NCBI RefSeq assembly: GCF_001577365.1
Contig: NZ_CP014513.1
Span: forward strand, 3,348,001 to 3,412,000
Reading direction: 5' to 3'
DNA length: 64,000 bases
Source of the DNA: Frondihabitans sp. PAMC 28766
GTDB lineage: Bacteria; Actinomycetota; Actinomycetes; Actinomycetales; Microbacteriaceae
Part shown: one piece after another, positions 35,475 to 44,589 of the stretch
Numbering within the stretch: position 1 is the first letter of the stretch
How the letters are laid out: each line of letters begins with the position of its first letter
Notes under the pieces: generated by a model
Told to the model about the DNA's origin: nothing
Databases searched by the model: none
What the model saw: the letters and a program-made list of their open reading frames with translations, nothing else
Program-made: the position numbers and the translations under genes

Positions 35475-36505
35475 CAGTCGGCGCTCCTCTCGAAGCGGAT
35501 CCGCGGGTCCATCAGGATGAGTCCGATGTCGGTGAGCAGCAGCACGACCAGGGCGACGGCTCCCGTCACCATCACGCCGTCGGTGAGCAGCACGACGTCC
35601 TTCCGCTCGGCGGCGACCACGAGCAGCGCGCCGAGGCCCGGGTAGTTGAAGAGGGTCTCGACGATCGCACTGCCGCCGAGCAGGGCGCCGAGGTAGAGCC
35701 CGAGCAGCGAGAGCGTCGGCACGAGCGCATTGCGCACGACGTGGCGGGAGACGACGGAGACCGGCCCGAGCCCCTTGAGCACAGCCGCCCGGTGATACTG
35801 CGACGTGATCGCGCCCGCCGTGCCGGTGCGCACCATGCGGGTGAGCACCGCCAGGTAGGCGACGGCGAGGACGATCGCGGGCAGCACCATCACCTGCACC
35901 CGCTGCCCGAAGTCACCTGTCGCGGCCTGGCCCGACTGCACCGGCACCACGTGCACCCAGACGGCGAAGACGACGAGCAGGATCACACCGATCACGAACT
36001 CGGGCACGCTCGAGACCGCCATCAGCGCCACCGTGATCGCGCGGTCGCTGCGCTTGCCCTCGCGGTAGGCCTGGATCGAGCCGAGCACGACCGAGATCGG
36101 CACCATCAGCACGAAGGCGAAGAGGCCTAGCAGCACCGAGTTCAGGAGATACGAGATCACGAGTGGGCGCGAGGCCGTCTCGTAGACGAAGCTCGTGCCC
36201 CAGTGGCCCGAGACGAAGCCGCCCAGCCAGTGCAGGTAGCGCAGCCAGATCGGGCCGGCGAGACCGTTGTCGCGATCCCAGGCGGCGACCTGCGACAGCG
36301 TCGCGAACTGGCCGAGGGCATTGCGCCCCGGGTCGCCCGGCACGACCTGCACCAGCCAGAACGTCAGGATCGAGACGCCGAGCAGCACCAGGGGGATCTG
36401 GATCAGGCGTCTCCACAGGAGCGCGCCGAGCCGGCGCCCCGTCGACTCCGAGCGTTCGCTCTCGGTCGACGGGGCGATGGTGTCGCCCGCGATGCTGCTC
36501 GTCAT
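35474..36505 (-). CDS. ABC transporter permease (DppB type)
   Basis: A 343-residue permease with about six helices. It begins with a long hydrophilic tail, then RRLIQIPLVLLGVSILTFWL and VVPGDPGRNALG, the DppB/OppB start pattern, and has the coupling-loop region VLKGLGPVSVVSRHVVRNAL. Late GGSAIVETLFNYPGLGALLV is also typical. It forms the channel with the DppC-type partner. Only 11 bp separate it from the substrate-binding protein gene upstream. Confidence 0.93.
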   Translation of the reverse strand: MTSSIAGDTIAPSTESERSESTGRRLGALLWRRLIQIPLVLLGVSILTFWLVQVVPGDPGRNALGQFATLSQVAAWDRDNGLAGPIWLRYLHWLGGFVSGHWGTSFVYETASRPLVISYLLNSVLLGLFAFVLMVPISVVLGSIQAYREGKRSDRAITVALMAVSSVPEFVIGVILLVVFAVWVHVVPVQSGQAATGDFGQRVQVMVLPAIVLAVAYLAVLTRMVRTGTAGAITSQYHRAAVLKGLGPVSVVSRHVVRNALVPTLSLLGLYLGALLGGSAIVETLFNYPGLGALLVVAAERKDVVLLTDGVMVTGAVALVVLLLTDIGLILMDPRIRFERSAD

Positions 36506-36516
36506 CCGCGTCCTGC

Positions 36517-38073
36517 CTAGCTCGAGACCGAGATGCCGCGGAAGTCGAAGCCGCCGTTGAAGTTCTGCCCGTTGTCGAAAGTGCCCTGCACCTTCTTGCT
36601 CAGGTAGATGCCGTTCTTCTGGAAGGCGGTGATCACCATCGGCACGTCGGCCCACTGGATCTTCGCGATCTCGTTCGCAATCGTCTGGCGCTTGCTCTGG
36701 TCGGTCGTCGCCTCGTACTGGCCCGCCAGCGAGTCGAGCGTCTTGTTCGAGTAGTGCGACGCGTTCCAGACGCCACCGGACGCGTAGGCGAGGCTGACGA
36801 GCTGCGACGGCAGACGGTCCGCCCAGTCGGTGAGCGAGACCTCGGCATTCAGCCACGGCGTCGTGCTGTTGGAGCCGCCGTAGTACTGCGACTCGGGCTA
36901 CACGTCGAGCTTCACGTCGAAGCCCTTGACCGCGTTCAGCTGCTGCTGGATCTGCTCGGCGAGCGGCTGCTCGGTCGTGTAGGTCGTGATCGTGAAGCTG
37001 ACCGTCTTGCCGCCGAGGAGGCTCGCGACCTTCTTGGCGTCCAGCGATCGCTGCGTCAGGCCCGAGGGCTGCACCGCGTAGTCGGGGAAGGTCGCGAAGT
37101 CGTTGCCGAGCTTCGCGTCGTTGCCGTAGGACGTCTTGATGAGCGCCTTGCGGTCGAGCGCCCAGGCCACTGCCTGACGCACCTTCACGTCGTCGAAGGG
37201 CGCCTTAGTGGTGTTGAACGTGAGCCCGTCGAACTTCTCGTAGCCCTGCGTGAACGCGGTGTACGAGCCCTTCGCGAGTGCCGAAGTGACGGCTGGCGAC
37301 TGGTTGATCTGGTCGACCTCACCGCTCTGGAACGCCAGCAGCTGCGACTGGGTGTCAGAGTAGAACTTGACGTCGATGCCGGTCAGCTTGACCTCCGACG
37401 CATCCCAGTAGTGCGGGTTCTTGACGTATGTGACGCCTTGCCCTGCGGTGTACTTCTTGAGCACGAACTGCCCGGCCCCCACCGGGTTGTCGATCCACTT
37501 CGCGTCGGCCGTACCGGCGGGCAGGATGTCGGTGTTCGCGCCGGTCAGCAGGTACGGGAAGTCGTCGTACTTCTGGTCGAGCGTGAAGACGACGTCGTTG
37601 CCGCTGCCGGCAGCTACCGACTTCAGCACCCCGGTGAACGCGCTGGCCGCGGGCGATTGGCTCTTCGGGCCGATGATGGCGTCGAACGACGAGACGACGT
37701 CGGCCGGGGTGACGGCCTTGCCGTCGGAGAACTCCGCGCCCTTCCGCAACTGCACCGTCCACGACAGGCCGTCCGCCGACGGCTTCCACGAGGTGGCGAG
37801 CTGCGGCTCGAGGGTGCCCGTGTTGCTTTCGATGACGAGGCCCGCCGATGCCAGACCGACGATGAACATCGCGTTGTAGTCGGACGACGTGACGGGGTCG
37901 ATGTTGCCGGCGGGGGCGGCGAGCCCGAGCTGGTAGGTGCCGCCGGAGGCGGACGAGGAGGACGAGGCGGAGGGCGTCGAGCCGCTCGACGAGCACGCGG
38001 CCAGCGCCAGAGACGCGGTGGCGACGACGGCTGCGAGGGCGACGACGCGCGACCTCTTTCGGGGGAAGGGCAT
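36517..38073 (-). pseudogene. ABC substrate-binding lipoprotein interrupted by an amber codon
   Basis: A family-5 extracellular solute-binding protein of 518 codons. It starts with a signal peptide and lipobox LALAACSSS, and carries KPSADGLSWTVQLRKGAEFS, DDVKVRQAVAWALDRKAL and other SBP_bac_5 features. A TAG at plus-strand 36898-36900 interrupts it after GFDVKLDV. The same frame continues with PESQYYGGSNSTTPWLNAEV through TAFQKNGIYLSKKVQG to a normal stop at 36517. A CAG-to-TAG change would explain it. Unlike the other lesions in the window this is a substitution, so it may be a genuine nonsense mutation that cripples this importer. Confidence 0.85.
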
Positions 38074-38201
38074 GTGCTGTGTGCTCCTGGGTCGGGGCGG
38101 GGGGCGAGGGCGCCCGGGGGTGGGTCCGACCATTAGAACGTCAACCCCGCCGGCACCCTCCCTCGCCCGTCACACAGCCGGCAACACGGTGCAACAACTC
38201 G

Positions 38202-40220
38202 TCATGTACGGGCGAGCCCTTGCGCCTCGGCCGGCGACGTGGTGCGCCGATCGGCGGCGTTCAGCGGGGCAGCGCTGAGCTCGGCGAGCACGGCGCGCGC
38301 GACGGCGTCGTTGTCGCGGAAGGCGAGCGCGTTGGTGCGGGGCCGCGAGAACGCGCCGACGAAGGGCGCCGACGTGAAGGGGCCGATCGCGAAACGGCGC
38401 GGGTGAGGCGAGCCGTCGGGGCGCAGGATCCGGGCATCCTCGCGCACCACTCGCAGCTTCCCCGTCCTCGCGACGTCGACGCCGTCCGACACCACGTGCT
38501 CCACCCCGAAGCCCCCGTCGATCAGCGATCGCAGGGCGGCGTTGTCGGTCGCCGTGACGCGCTCGGCGGGCAGCCAGGCGTCCACGAGGGCCCGGGCGGT
38601 CACAGTGAAGTCGGCACTCGTGCTGCGGGCGCGGAAGACGCCGCCCTCCTCGTCGGCCTCCACGTCAAATCCTGCGCCCAGGAAGGTGATCACCCCGGCC
38701 TCGGAGAGCGCGAGGATCTGCTCGAGGCGGGGCCCGGGCGGGCCGCTGGCGACGTAGCTGAACCAGCGCAGCCACCCGCCGCCGAGATCGCGCTCGCGCG
38801 AGGCCGCCGTCCAGTTCGGCGAATCGCCGATGGCGAAGAGGGCGCCGAAAGCACCGAGCAGCGACTGGAGGAGCCCCAGCGTCGCGCTGTGCTCCGGCAG
38901 CGTGCGGTGGGTGAGGTCGTCGCGGATGTACGCCCGCACGGTCTGCTGCAGCTCGGCCTCGCTCACCCCCTGGACGTCGGCGAGCGGGCGGTCGAACCGC
39001 AGGAGGTCGAGCCGGTCGCCGTCGTCGACGACCGCCTCGGCCACCAGGGCGCGGAGATCGTCGCCGAACGGGTCGAGAGGGTCGAACCGCCGGGCGAACT
39101 CCGCCCATGGCACGTGCACGCGGTCGGGGTGGCCGGTGAAGAGCTCGGCGTAGTAGCCGTGCAGCAGCTCTTTGGCGATGGCGGGGAAGACGTGCTCGCG
39201 GAAGTCGAGCTGAGGGTGGGCTGCCGCGATCCCGACGGCGATCTCCGGAGTGAAGTAGCGCGGCTGCGGCCGCTCGCCGACGATGCTCGACGTGACCTTC
39301 GAGTGGTACGGCACGCCGCGGCCCGAGCCGATGACGACGTGAGGCTCACGACCGGATGGCCGATAGCAGACGGCCCCGTCGCTGCCGACGGGCTCGAAGC
39401 GGCCGCCGCGGCCCTCCCCCAGCAGCACGATCAGGTCGATCGCCGCCAGGCCGAACCCGCGCACGATGACCGTCTCGCCGGGCCCGACGGCGCTGAGGTC
39501 GGCGTCGGCCGTGAAAGACGGCGGCAGGTAGAAGACACCCTTGCGGCGGGCGAAGTCGACCAGCGCGCCCTGCTCACGGTCGGGCTCGCTGCCCGAGTGG
39601 CCGAGAGCGTAGACGACGGCATCGGCGACGATCTCGTCGGGCGCGGTCTCGTCGTCCGCTGTCACGTCGGCCGCGGCCACGTCGGCCGCTGTCACGTCGC
39701 CCGTGTCGAGCTCGACGCGCTGCCGACCGTCCGGTAGATCGTCGACTGTCGTCGCGCGCGCCCGGTGCGACGTCACCGTCACGCCGTCCGGCAGGCGCGA
39801 CACCGTGCGGCGGTGGAACCAGTCGAGGTAGAGGCTCTGCAGCCGCCGGGTCGGGAAGGAGCGGTGGCCGAAGCGGGCCAGCTCGTCGGCGAGCTCCGGG
39901 TCGGTCGCCACCACGTCGGTGATCCTGCCGCCCCGGATGTCGTCGGCCCACTCGGCGAGCGACGGCCCCGGCACGACAGGCCCCTCGATCACGCTGGTCT
40001 CGTCGGTGAACATGGTGACGTCTTCGGCGAGCGAGTTGAGCATGAGCCGCGGCGATTGGTCGTGCCGCCACAGCCGGCCGGGCCCCGGCGGGAACGGATC
40101 GACGAGGTGCACGTCGACCGGTGGCCCGCCGTCTCGCCGGTGGTTCTCGACGAAGCGCTCGAGCCAGCCGACGCCGCGCGGGCCGGCGCCGATCACGACC
40201 ACGGTCTGCGCGTCAGACAC
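38202..40220 (-). CDS. FAD/NAD(P)-binding protein (NAD_binding_9 type)
   Basis: A 672-residue flavoprotein. The N-terminal Rossmann motif VVVIGAGPRGVGWLERFVEN and the later FGLAAIDLIVLLGEGRGG indicate two nucleotide-binding folds as in the FAD-NAD(P)-binding family. Middle sequences such as LMLNSLAEDVTMFTDE and RRLQSLYLDWF are typical of this poorly studied group. Its GTG start (40220) overlaps the end of an LLM gene by 8 bases, so it is coupled to it. It might supply reduced flavin or act on LLM products; neither is proven. Confidence 0.8.
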   Translation of the reverse strand: MSDAQTVVVIGAGPRGVGWLERFVENHRRDGGPPVDVHLVDPFPPGPGRLWRHDQSPRLMLNSLAEDVTMFTDETSVIEGPVVPGPSLAEWADDIRGGRITDVVATDPELADELARFGHRSFPTRRLQSLYLDWFHRRTVSRLPDGVTVTSHRARATTVDDLPDGRQRVELDTGDVTAADVAAADVTADDETAPDEIVADAVVYALGHSGSEPDREQGALVDFARRKGVFYLPPSFTADADLSAVGPGETVIVRGFGLAAIDLIVLLGEGRGGRFEPVGSDGAVCYRPSGREPHVVIGSGRGVPYHSKVTSSIVGERPQPRYFTPEIAVGIAAAHPQLDFREHVFPAIAKELLHGYYAELFTGHPDRVHVPWAEFARRFDPLDPFGDDLRALVAEAVVDDGDRLDLLRFDRPLADVQGVSEAELQQTVRAYIRDDLTHRTLPEHSATLGLLQSLLGAFGALFAIGDSPNWTAASRERDLGGGWLRWFSYVASGPPGPRLEQILALSEAGVITFLGAGFDVEADEEGGVFRARSTSADFTVTARALVDAWLPAERVTATDNAALRSLIDGGFGVEHVVSDGVDVARTGKLRVVREDARILRPDGSPHPRRFAIGPFTSAPFVGAFSRPRTNALAFRDNDAVARAVLAELSAAPLNAADRRTTSPAEAQGLART

Positions 40221-41616
40221 GCGCCGGCGTCTCGACGCGAGCGGTGACGTCGGCGCCACCGGTTGCGGGCACGTCGCCGCGTCGGGTCAACGGCGGGCGG
40301 AGACCCAGGTTCTCGCGCAGCGTGTCGGCGGGGTACTCGGTCCAGTAGACGCCGCGCTCCTGCAGCGCCGGCACGAGCTTGTCGACGATGTCGTCGAGGC
40401 CCGACGGCACCAGCCACGGCGTGATGTTGAAGCCGTCGACGACGTGCTCGCGCGAGAACGGCACGAGCTCGTCGGCGATGCTGTCGGCCGTGCCCGCGAA
40501 GCCACGCCTGGTACCGATCTCGATGACGAGCTCACGGATCGACAGGCGCTTCGACTCGCTCAGCGCCCGCCACTGGTTCGCCGTGTCGAGTGCCTTCTGC
40601 GCCCGGAAGCCGGCGCCCCGGGTCTCTCCGGTCTCGTGCTGCACCGGGTCGAACGTGGGCAGAGGGCCGTCAGGATCGTGATCGGAGAGGTCGGTGCCCC
40701 ACAGCGCCTCGACGAAGGCGACGGCCGTCTGCGGGGTGATCTGGTGCTCGCGCACCCAGCGCACCTTGTCGTCGACCTCGCCGAGGGTGTCGGCGACGAT
40801 GAACTCCTGGCCGGGGAAGATCTTGAGGTCGTCGGCCGGGCGGCCCGCGGCGACGGTGCGGGCCCGGATGTCGGCAGCGAACTCCTTCGCATCGTCGAAA
40901 GTGCCGTGCGCCGAGAAGACCACCTCGGCGTACTTCGCCGCGAAGTCGCGCCCGTCGGGCGAGTCGCCCGCCTGGAAGAGGATCGGGTGCTGCTGCGGGC
41001 TGCCCGGCAGCGACCCGGCGGCGTCGACGTCGTAGTGGCGCAGTTCGTGGTGGAAGGGCGCGGGTGCGGCGCCCCAGCGGTCGGCGCGACGATCCGGCGC
41101 GATCTCGGCGGTCGGCCCGGCGAGAGCGCGGGCATCCCAGACCTTCCGCGCGATGTCGATGGCGTCGCCGGCCTGCCGGTAGCGGTCGGCGTGGTCGAGG
41201 TAGCCTCCGCGACGGAAGTTCGCCCCCGTCCACGCGTTGTCGGTGGTGACGACGTTCCACGCCGCGCGACCTCCGGAGATCACGTCGAGGCTCTGCAGGC
41301 GGTGCGCGAGGTCGACGGGATCGTTGTAGGTGGTGTTCTGGGTCGCGACCAGTCCGATGTGCTCGGTGATCGCCGCCAGCGCCGCCAGCTGTGTCAGCCC
41401 GTCGGGGCGCCCGGCGACGTCGAGGTCGTGCAGGTGACCGAGGTGCTCACGCAGGCGCAGGCCCTCGCCGAGGAAGAAGGCGGTGAAGAGCCCGCGCTCG
41501 GCCGTCTGGATCACACGGCGGAAGCTCTCGAACTCCGTCTGCGACCCGCTCTCCGGCGCGTTCCACACGGTCGAGTAGTTGACCCCCTGGAAGAAGATTC
41601 CGAACTGGATGCTCAT
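40213..41616 (-). CDS. LLM flavin-dependent monooxygenase (NtaA type)
   Basis: A 467-residue NtaA-type enzyme. Motifs are SIQFGIFFQGVNYSTVW, AERGLFTAFFLGEGLRLRE, EHIGLVATQNTTYNDPVDLA, SGGRAAWNVVTTDNAWTGAN, HPILFQAGDSPDGRDFAAK, and the C-terminal DGFNITPWLVPSGLDDIVDK. The closest relative in the window is the protein at 50042-51415 (shared GANFRRGGYLD and LRENLGL ends). It lies between a second LLM gene (ATGA overlap) and the FAD/NAD(P)-binding protein. Substrate unknown. Confidence 0.92.
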   Translation of the reverse strand: MSIQFGIFFQGVNYSTVWNAPESGSQTEFESFRRVIQTAERGLFTAFFLGEGLRLREHLGHLHDLDVAGRPDGLTQLAALAAITEHIGLVATQNTTYNDPVDLAHRLQSLDVISGGRAAWNVVTTDNAWTGANFRRGGYLDHADRYRQAGDAIDIARKVWDARALAGPTAEIAPDRRADRWGAAPAPFHHELRHYDVDAAGSLPGSPQQHPILFQAGDSPDGRDFAAKYAEVVFSAHGTFDDAKEFAADIRARTVAAGRPADDLKIFPGQEFIVADTLGEVDDKVRWVREHQITPQTAVAFVEALWGTDLSDHDPDGPLPTFDPVQHETGETRGAGFRAQKALDTANQWRALSESKRLSIRELVIEIGTRRGFAGTADSIADELVPFSREHVVDGFNITPWLVPSGLDDIVDKLVPALQERGVYWTEYPADTLRENLGLRPPLTRRGDVPATGGADVTARVETPARV

Positions 41617-42758
41617 CGTGCTGCTCCTGTCGAGGTGCGGGCGGGTTCGCTCGGCCGGGCGAAGCGGTTGGCCGGGCGGGGCAGGCCGAGGGTCTGCCGC
41701 AGGGTCGCGCCGACCTCCGGCGAACGGAAGACGCCCGACGCGCGCAGGCCCGGCAGCACCGCACGCCCGAGTTCGTCGAGGTCGATGTCGAGCACGGCCG
41801 GCAGGATCCTGACGCCGTCGACCACGTCTGCCAGCTCGGTCAGCAGGTGGCCGAGGCCGGCCGCGTCGCCGACGTAGCGGGCGTGGCGGGTGCGTGCCCA
41901 CGGCGCCCACGCGTCAAGCTCGGCGAGCCGGGCGGTGGCGGTGCGGCCGGCGCGGTCGAGAGCGACCTCGAGCTGCAGCAGCAGGCGCACGTCGGGGCCG
42001 TGCTGTGCCCGGGCGGCAGCGGCCGCCTCGCGCACCGCGGCGGACGTGGTGGAAGCGCTGTCGAGCAGGGCGACGTCGACCTCGGCGCGCGTCCCGGCCT
42101 CGCCGACGACGATCACCTGGCCCTGGGGCGAGCGGGGCAGGAGGGCCGGGCCCTTGAGGGCGAACGAGCGCCCCTCGAAGTCGGCGTAGTGCACGCGGTC
42201 GCGGTCGAAGTAACGGCCCGTGGCTGTGTCGCGGATCACCGCGTCGTCCTCCCAGGTGTCCCAGACGCGGCGTACCGCCTCGACGACGTCGATGAGCTCG
42301 GCGTCGACGTCGGCGGAGCCACCGGCCAGCGCTTCGCGGCCGTGGCGGGCGGCGATGGCCGCGTCCGGGTCGCCCGCGACGATCCAGCCGGCTCGCCCGT
42401 GCGACGCGGTGTCGAGGCTGGCGAGCTGGGTCGCCACGTGGAAGGGCTCGTTGTAGAGCGCGTGCACCACCGGCACGAGGCCGATGGCACTGGTCGACGG
42501 CGCGCTGAACGCGGCGCGGATGCCGGCGTCGAGGCGGGCCGTGGGGCCGTCGACGTCGCGGGCGGGCAGCGGGTGGTCGTCGAAGGTGGCGGCGGTGAAG
42601 CCGGCTCGCTCGGCGGCGCGGATGCTGGTCGCGACCCAGCGGGCCGAGACGAGCTCGGCGGGCCGTGCGCTGCTCGCGCGCCACGCCGCCGGGTGCGCGC
42701 CCGCCTCGTCGATGTCGACGAAGATCGCGAAGCCCCGTTGGTCATTAGAGGTGCTCAT
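41613..42758 (-). CDS. LLM flavin-dependent oxidoreductase
   Basis: A 381-residue LLM protein of the divergent group also seen at 51412-52641: HPAAWRASSARP, ERAGFTAATFDDH, STSAIGLVPVVHALYNEPFH, HGRAGWIVAGDP, RSPQGQVIVVGEAG, and the C-terminal LRQTLGLPRPANRFARPS. I start it at ATG 42758 (MSTSNDQ) because TACTGT lies seven bases upstream, a leaderless layout; the frame is open to an ATG at 42776. An inverted repeat at 42801-42817 may be its operator. First gene of an LLM-LLM-flavoprotein unit. Confidence 0.85.
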   Translation of the reverse strand: MSTSNDQRGFAIFVDIDEAGAHPAAWRASSARPAELVSARWVATSIRAAERAGFTAATFDDHPLPARDVDGPTARLDAGIRAAFSAPSTSAIGLVPVVHALYNEPFHVATQLASLDTASHGRAGWIVAGDPDAAIAARHGREALAGGSADVDAELIDVVEAVRRVWDTWEDDAVIRDTATGRYFDRDRVHYADFEGRSFALKGPALLPRSPQGQVIVVGEAGTRAEVDVALLDSASTTSAAVREAAAAARAQHGPDVRLLLQLEVALDRAGRTATARLAELDAWAPWARTRHARYVGDAAGLGHLLTELADVVDGVRILPAVLDIDLDELGRAVLPGLRASGVFRSPEVGATLRQTLGLPRPANRFARPSEPARTSTGAAR

Positions 42759-42771
42759 CTTCAGCACAGTA
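42759..42771 (-). promoter_or_regulatory. -10 element of a leaderless transcript
   Basis: Minus-strand TACTGT (42771-42766) ends seven bases before ATG 42758. Confidence 0.5.
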
Positions 42772-42800
42772 GGCACGTTGCCGTCATCCCGCTGGGCCCC

Positions 42801-42817
42801 GTGACAAAAGTCGTCAC
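42801..42817. promoter_or_regulatory. Candidate operator GTGAC-N7-GTCAC
   Basis: GTGAC (42801-42805) and GTCAC (42813-42817) form an inverted repeat 43 bp upstream of the LLM start at 42758. A matching site with the same spacing and a similar purine-rich spacer is at 57840-57856 in the divergent promoter region of the other LLM/ABC units. Confidence 0.5.
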
Positions 42818-42858
42818 ACTCGCGCCTCCGGTCGGCGAGAGACCTACCGTGGAGTCAT

Positions 42859-42932
42859 CGCGGCGTATCCAAGCGGTCGAAGGAAACGGTCTCATAGCCC
42901 GTCAAGCCGCAGGTTCGAATCCTGCCGCCGCG
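42859..42932 (+). tRNA. tRNA with CAU anticodon, unusual structure
   Basis: A perfect 7-bp acceptor stem (CGCGGCG with CGCCGCG), a 3-bp D stem with GG in the D loop, and a perfect T arm (GCAGG TTCGAAT CCTGC). The anticodon loop CTCATAG has CAT at 42893-42895. The anticodon stem is 4 bp with a T-C mismatch next to the loop. The variable region appears to be six bases. CCA is not encoded. A CAU anticodon would be Met or, with lysidine, Ile. The body does not resemble ordinary initiator, elongator-Met or Ile2 tRNAs I know, so the identity is open. Confidence 0.7.
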
Positions 42933-42977
42933 TCTCGCTCCACTGCGGTGGCGCGACTGCGTCCCCGTGCGCGACGA

Positions 42978-43511
42978 CTAGGCGGGGGTGCGGCGGCCGG
43001 TGAGGCCGGCGCGCACGAGCAGGACGTAGACCTGGCAGCCGAAGCAGTAGTCGAAGACCGAGTTGAGGAAGGCCGCGACGAAGGCGAGGGCCGTCAGGGC
43101 GAGGAGGCCGCCGGGCACGCCGACGACCTGCAGCAGCAGGGCCACGACCGTGATGACGAAGCCGATGGTCTGCGCGAACGTCGGCGGCTTCGGGCTCTCG
43201 AGGTGCGTGGGTGCGCCGAGACGCGGGCGGATCACGGCGGCGAAGAACCGGCCGTAGGGGTGCCGCTGCACGCCGGCGAACGCACCCCAGGCGAAGAGCG
43301 CCGTCACGACAGCCACGATGATGAACTCGGGGCGCGCGACGCGGCCACCGACGGTCGACGGCAGCGAGAAGCCGTCGAGCAGCCCGACGGCGAGAGCCAC
43401 GAGCACCAGCACCGCCGTGATGCCGGCGCCGAAGCGGGGGCCGCGCGGGTCGATGCCCTTCTCGCCGGGGGCGGCGACGAGGGCCTGTTTCGAGGGGGCG
43501 AGCTGGGTCAC
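42978..43511 (-). CDS. DUF4395 membrane protein
   Basis: A 177-residue protein with four hydrophobic helices. It starts at GTG 43511, overlapping the thioredoxin stop (GTGA), and opens KGIDPRGPRFGAGITAVLVL, a pattern of DUF4395. FDYCFGCQVY near the C-terminus carries the family's CxxC-like cysteines. DUF4395 proteins are commonly found next to thioredoxin-like genes, as here, and a role in membrane redox or sulfur transfer is plausible but not shown. Confidence 0.85.
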   Translation of the reverse strand: MTQLAPSKQALVAAPGEKGIDPRGPRFGAGITAVLVLVALAVGLLDGFSLPSTVGGRVARPEFIIVAVVTALFAWGAFAGVQRHPYGRFFAAVIRPRLGAPTHLESPKPPTFAQTIGFVITVVALLLQVVGVPGGLLALTALAFVAAFLNSVFDYCFGCQVYVLLVRAGLTGRRTPA

Positions 43512-43957
43512 GAGTGTTCTCCTGTCGGGGCGGCGGCCACGAGGTCGTCGAGGGTGGCGCGCAGCTCGGGGATGCGCGGGGCGCCGCCGACTCGGGCGCG
43601 GATCGTGCCGCCTCCGTCGAGCAGCAGGGTGGTCGGAGACTGCAGGATGCCGAAGCGGCTCGCGACGTCCGGCCGGTGAGTGATGTCGACGTCGATGTGC
43701 CGCACGCCCGGGAGGGCAGCGGCGAGGCGCTCGAGCTGGACCCCGGTGGCGACGCAGGGCGAGCAGAACTCCGTCGAGAACTGCAGGAGCGTCGCGACCG
43801 TGCCGCCGTGCTCGCCGGGTGCGAGGTCGGACACGGTGACCGACTCGGATCCTGCGGCCTGTCGCGCGCGGCCCGTCGTGGCGCGCCAGACGAGACCTGC
43901 TGCGGTCGCGACCACCAGCAGTGCGACGAGGAGACCGACGACGACGAGCGGATTCAT
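43508..43957 (-). CDS. Membrane-anchored thioredoxin-like protein
   Basis: A 149-residue protein: an N-terminal membrane helix (PLVVVGLLVALLVVATAAGL) then a thioredoxin fold with the redox motif FCSPCVA and the cis-Pro region GILQSPTTLLLDGGG. The fold probably faces outside the cytosol. It is coupled to the DUF4395 gene and lies divergent from the carbonic anhydrase-cysK pair, so a redox or thiol function related to sulfur metabolism is plausible. Confidence 0.88.
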   Translation of the reverse strand: MNPLVVVGLLVALLVVATAAGLVWRATTGRARQAAGSESVTVSDLAPGEHGGTVATLLQFSTEFCSPCVATGVQLERLAAALPGVRHIDVDITHRPDVASRFGILQSPTTLLLDGGGTIRARVGGAPRIPELRATLDDLVAAAPTGEHS

Positions 43958-44097
43958 GGTGCAGCAACGCTAGCGTCGGCGCTCTTGCCCGCGCGGATGT
44001 GTCCGATCATTACGACCCCGAAGGCCTGCCTCTGGCTATCGCAGGGTCGGGGGTCCAGGCTGTCGCCACCATCCCCACCCGACCCGAGGAGCACCAG

Positions 44098-44589
44098 ATG
44101 AGCGTCACCGACGAGCTGCTGACGAACAACGAGGCCTACGCGGCGGAGTTCTCGGGGCCTCTGCCCCTGCCGCCGTCGAAGCACGTCGCGGTGGTCGCGT
44201 GCATGGACGCACGGCTCGACGTCTATCGCCTCCTGGGCCTGAAAGAGGGCGAAGCCCATGTCATCCGCAACGCGGGCGGGGTCATCACCGAAGACGAGAT
44301 CCGGTCGCTCGCGATCAGCCAGCGCCTGCTCGGCACCGAAGAGATCATCTTGATCCACCACACCGACTGCGGCATGGTCACGTTCACCGACGACGCGTTC
44401 AAGCAGTCGATTCAGGATGACACCGGCATTCGGCCAGCCTGGGCCGCCGAGGCGTTTTCGGATGCCGAGGCCGACGTGGTTCAATCACTGCATCGGATCC
44501 AGTCCAATCCCTTCATCCCCCTGAAAGACCACGTGCGCGGATTCGTCTTCGACGTGGCGACAGGCAGACTCAACGAGGTGACAGCCTGA
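44098..44589 (+). CDS. Beta-class carbonic anhydrase
   Basis: A 163-residue beta-carbonic anhydrase. Zinc ligands and the Asp-Arg dyad are visible in [20 protein letters not shown] and the second site [10 protein letters not shown], with VIRNAGG between them. It interconverts CO2 and bicarbonate in the cytosol. The size fits the compact Rv1284-like group. GAGGAG precedes ATG 44098. Its stop overlaps the cysK start (TGATG), tying it to cysteine synthesis; Rv1284-like enzymes are known next to sulfur genes in other actinobacteria. Confidence 0.92.
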   Translation: MSVTDELLTNNEAYAAEFSGPLPLPPSKHVAVVACMDARLDVYRLLGLKEGEAHVIRNAGGVITEDEIRSLAISQRLLGTEEIILIHHTDCGMVTFTDDAFKQSIQDDTGIRPAWAAEAFSDAEADVVQSLHRIQSNPFIPLKDHVRGFVFDVATGRLNEVTA

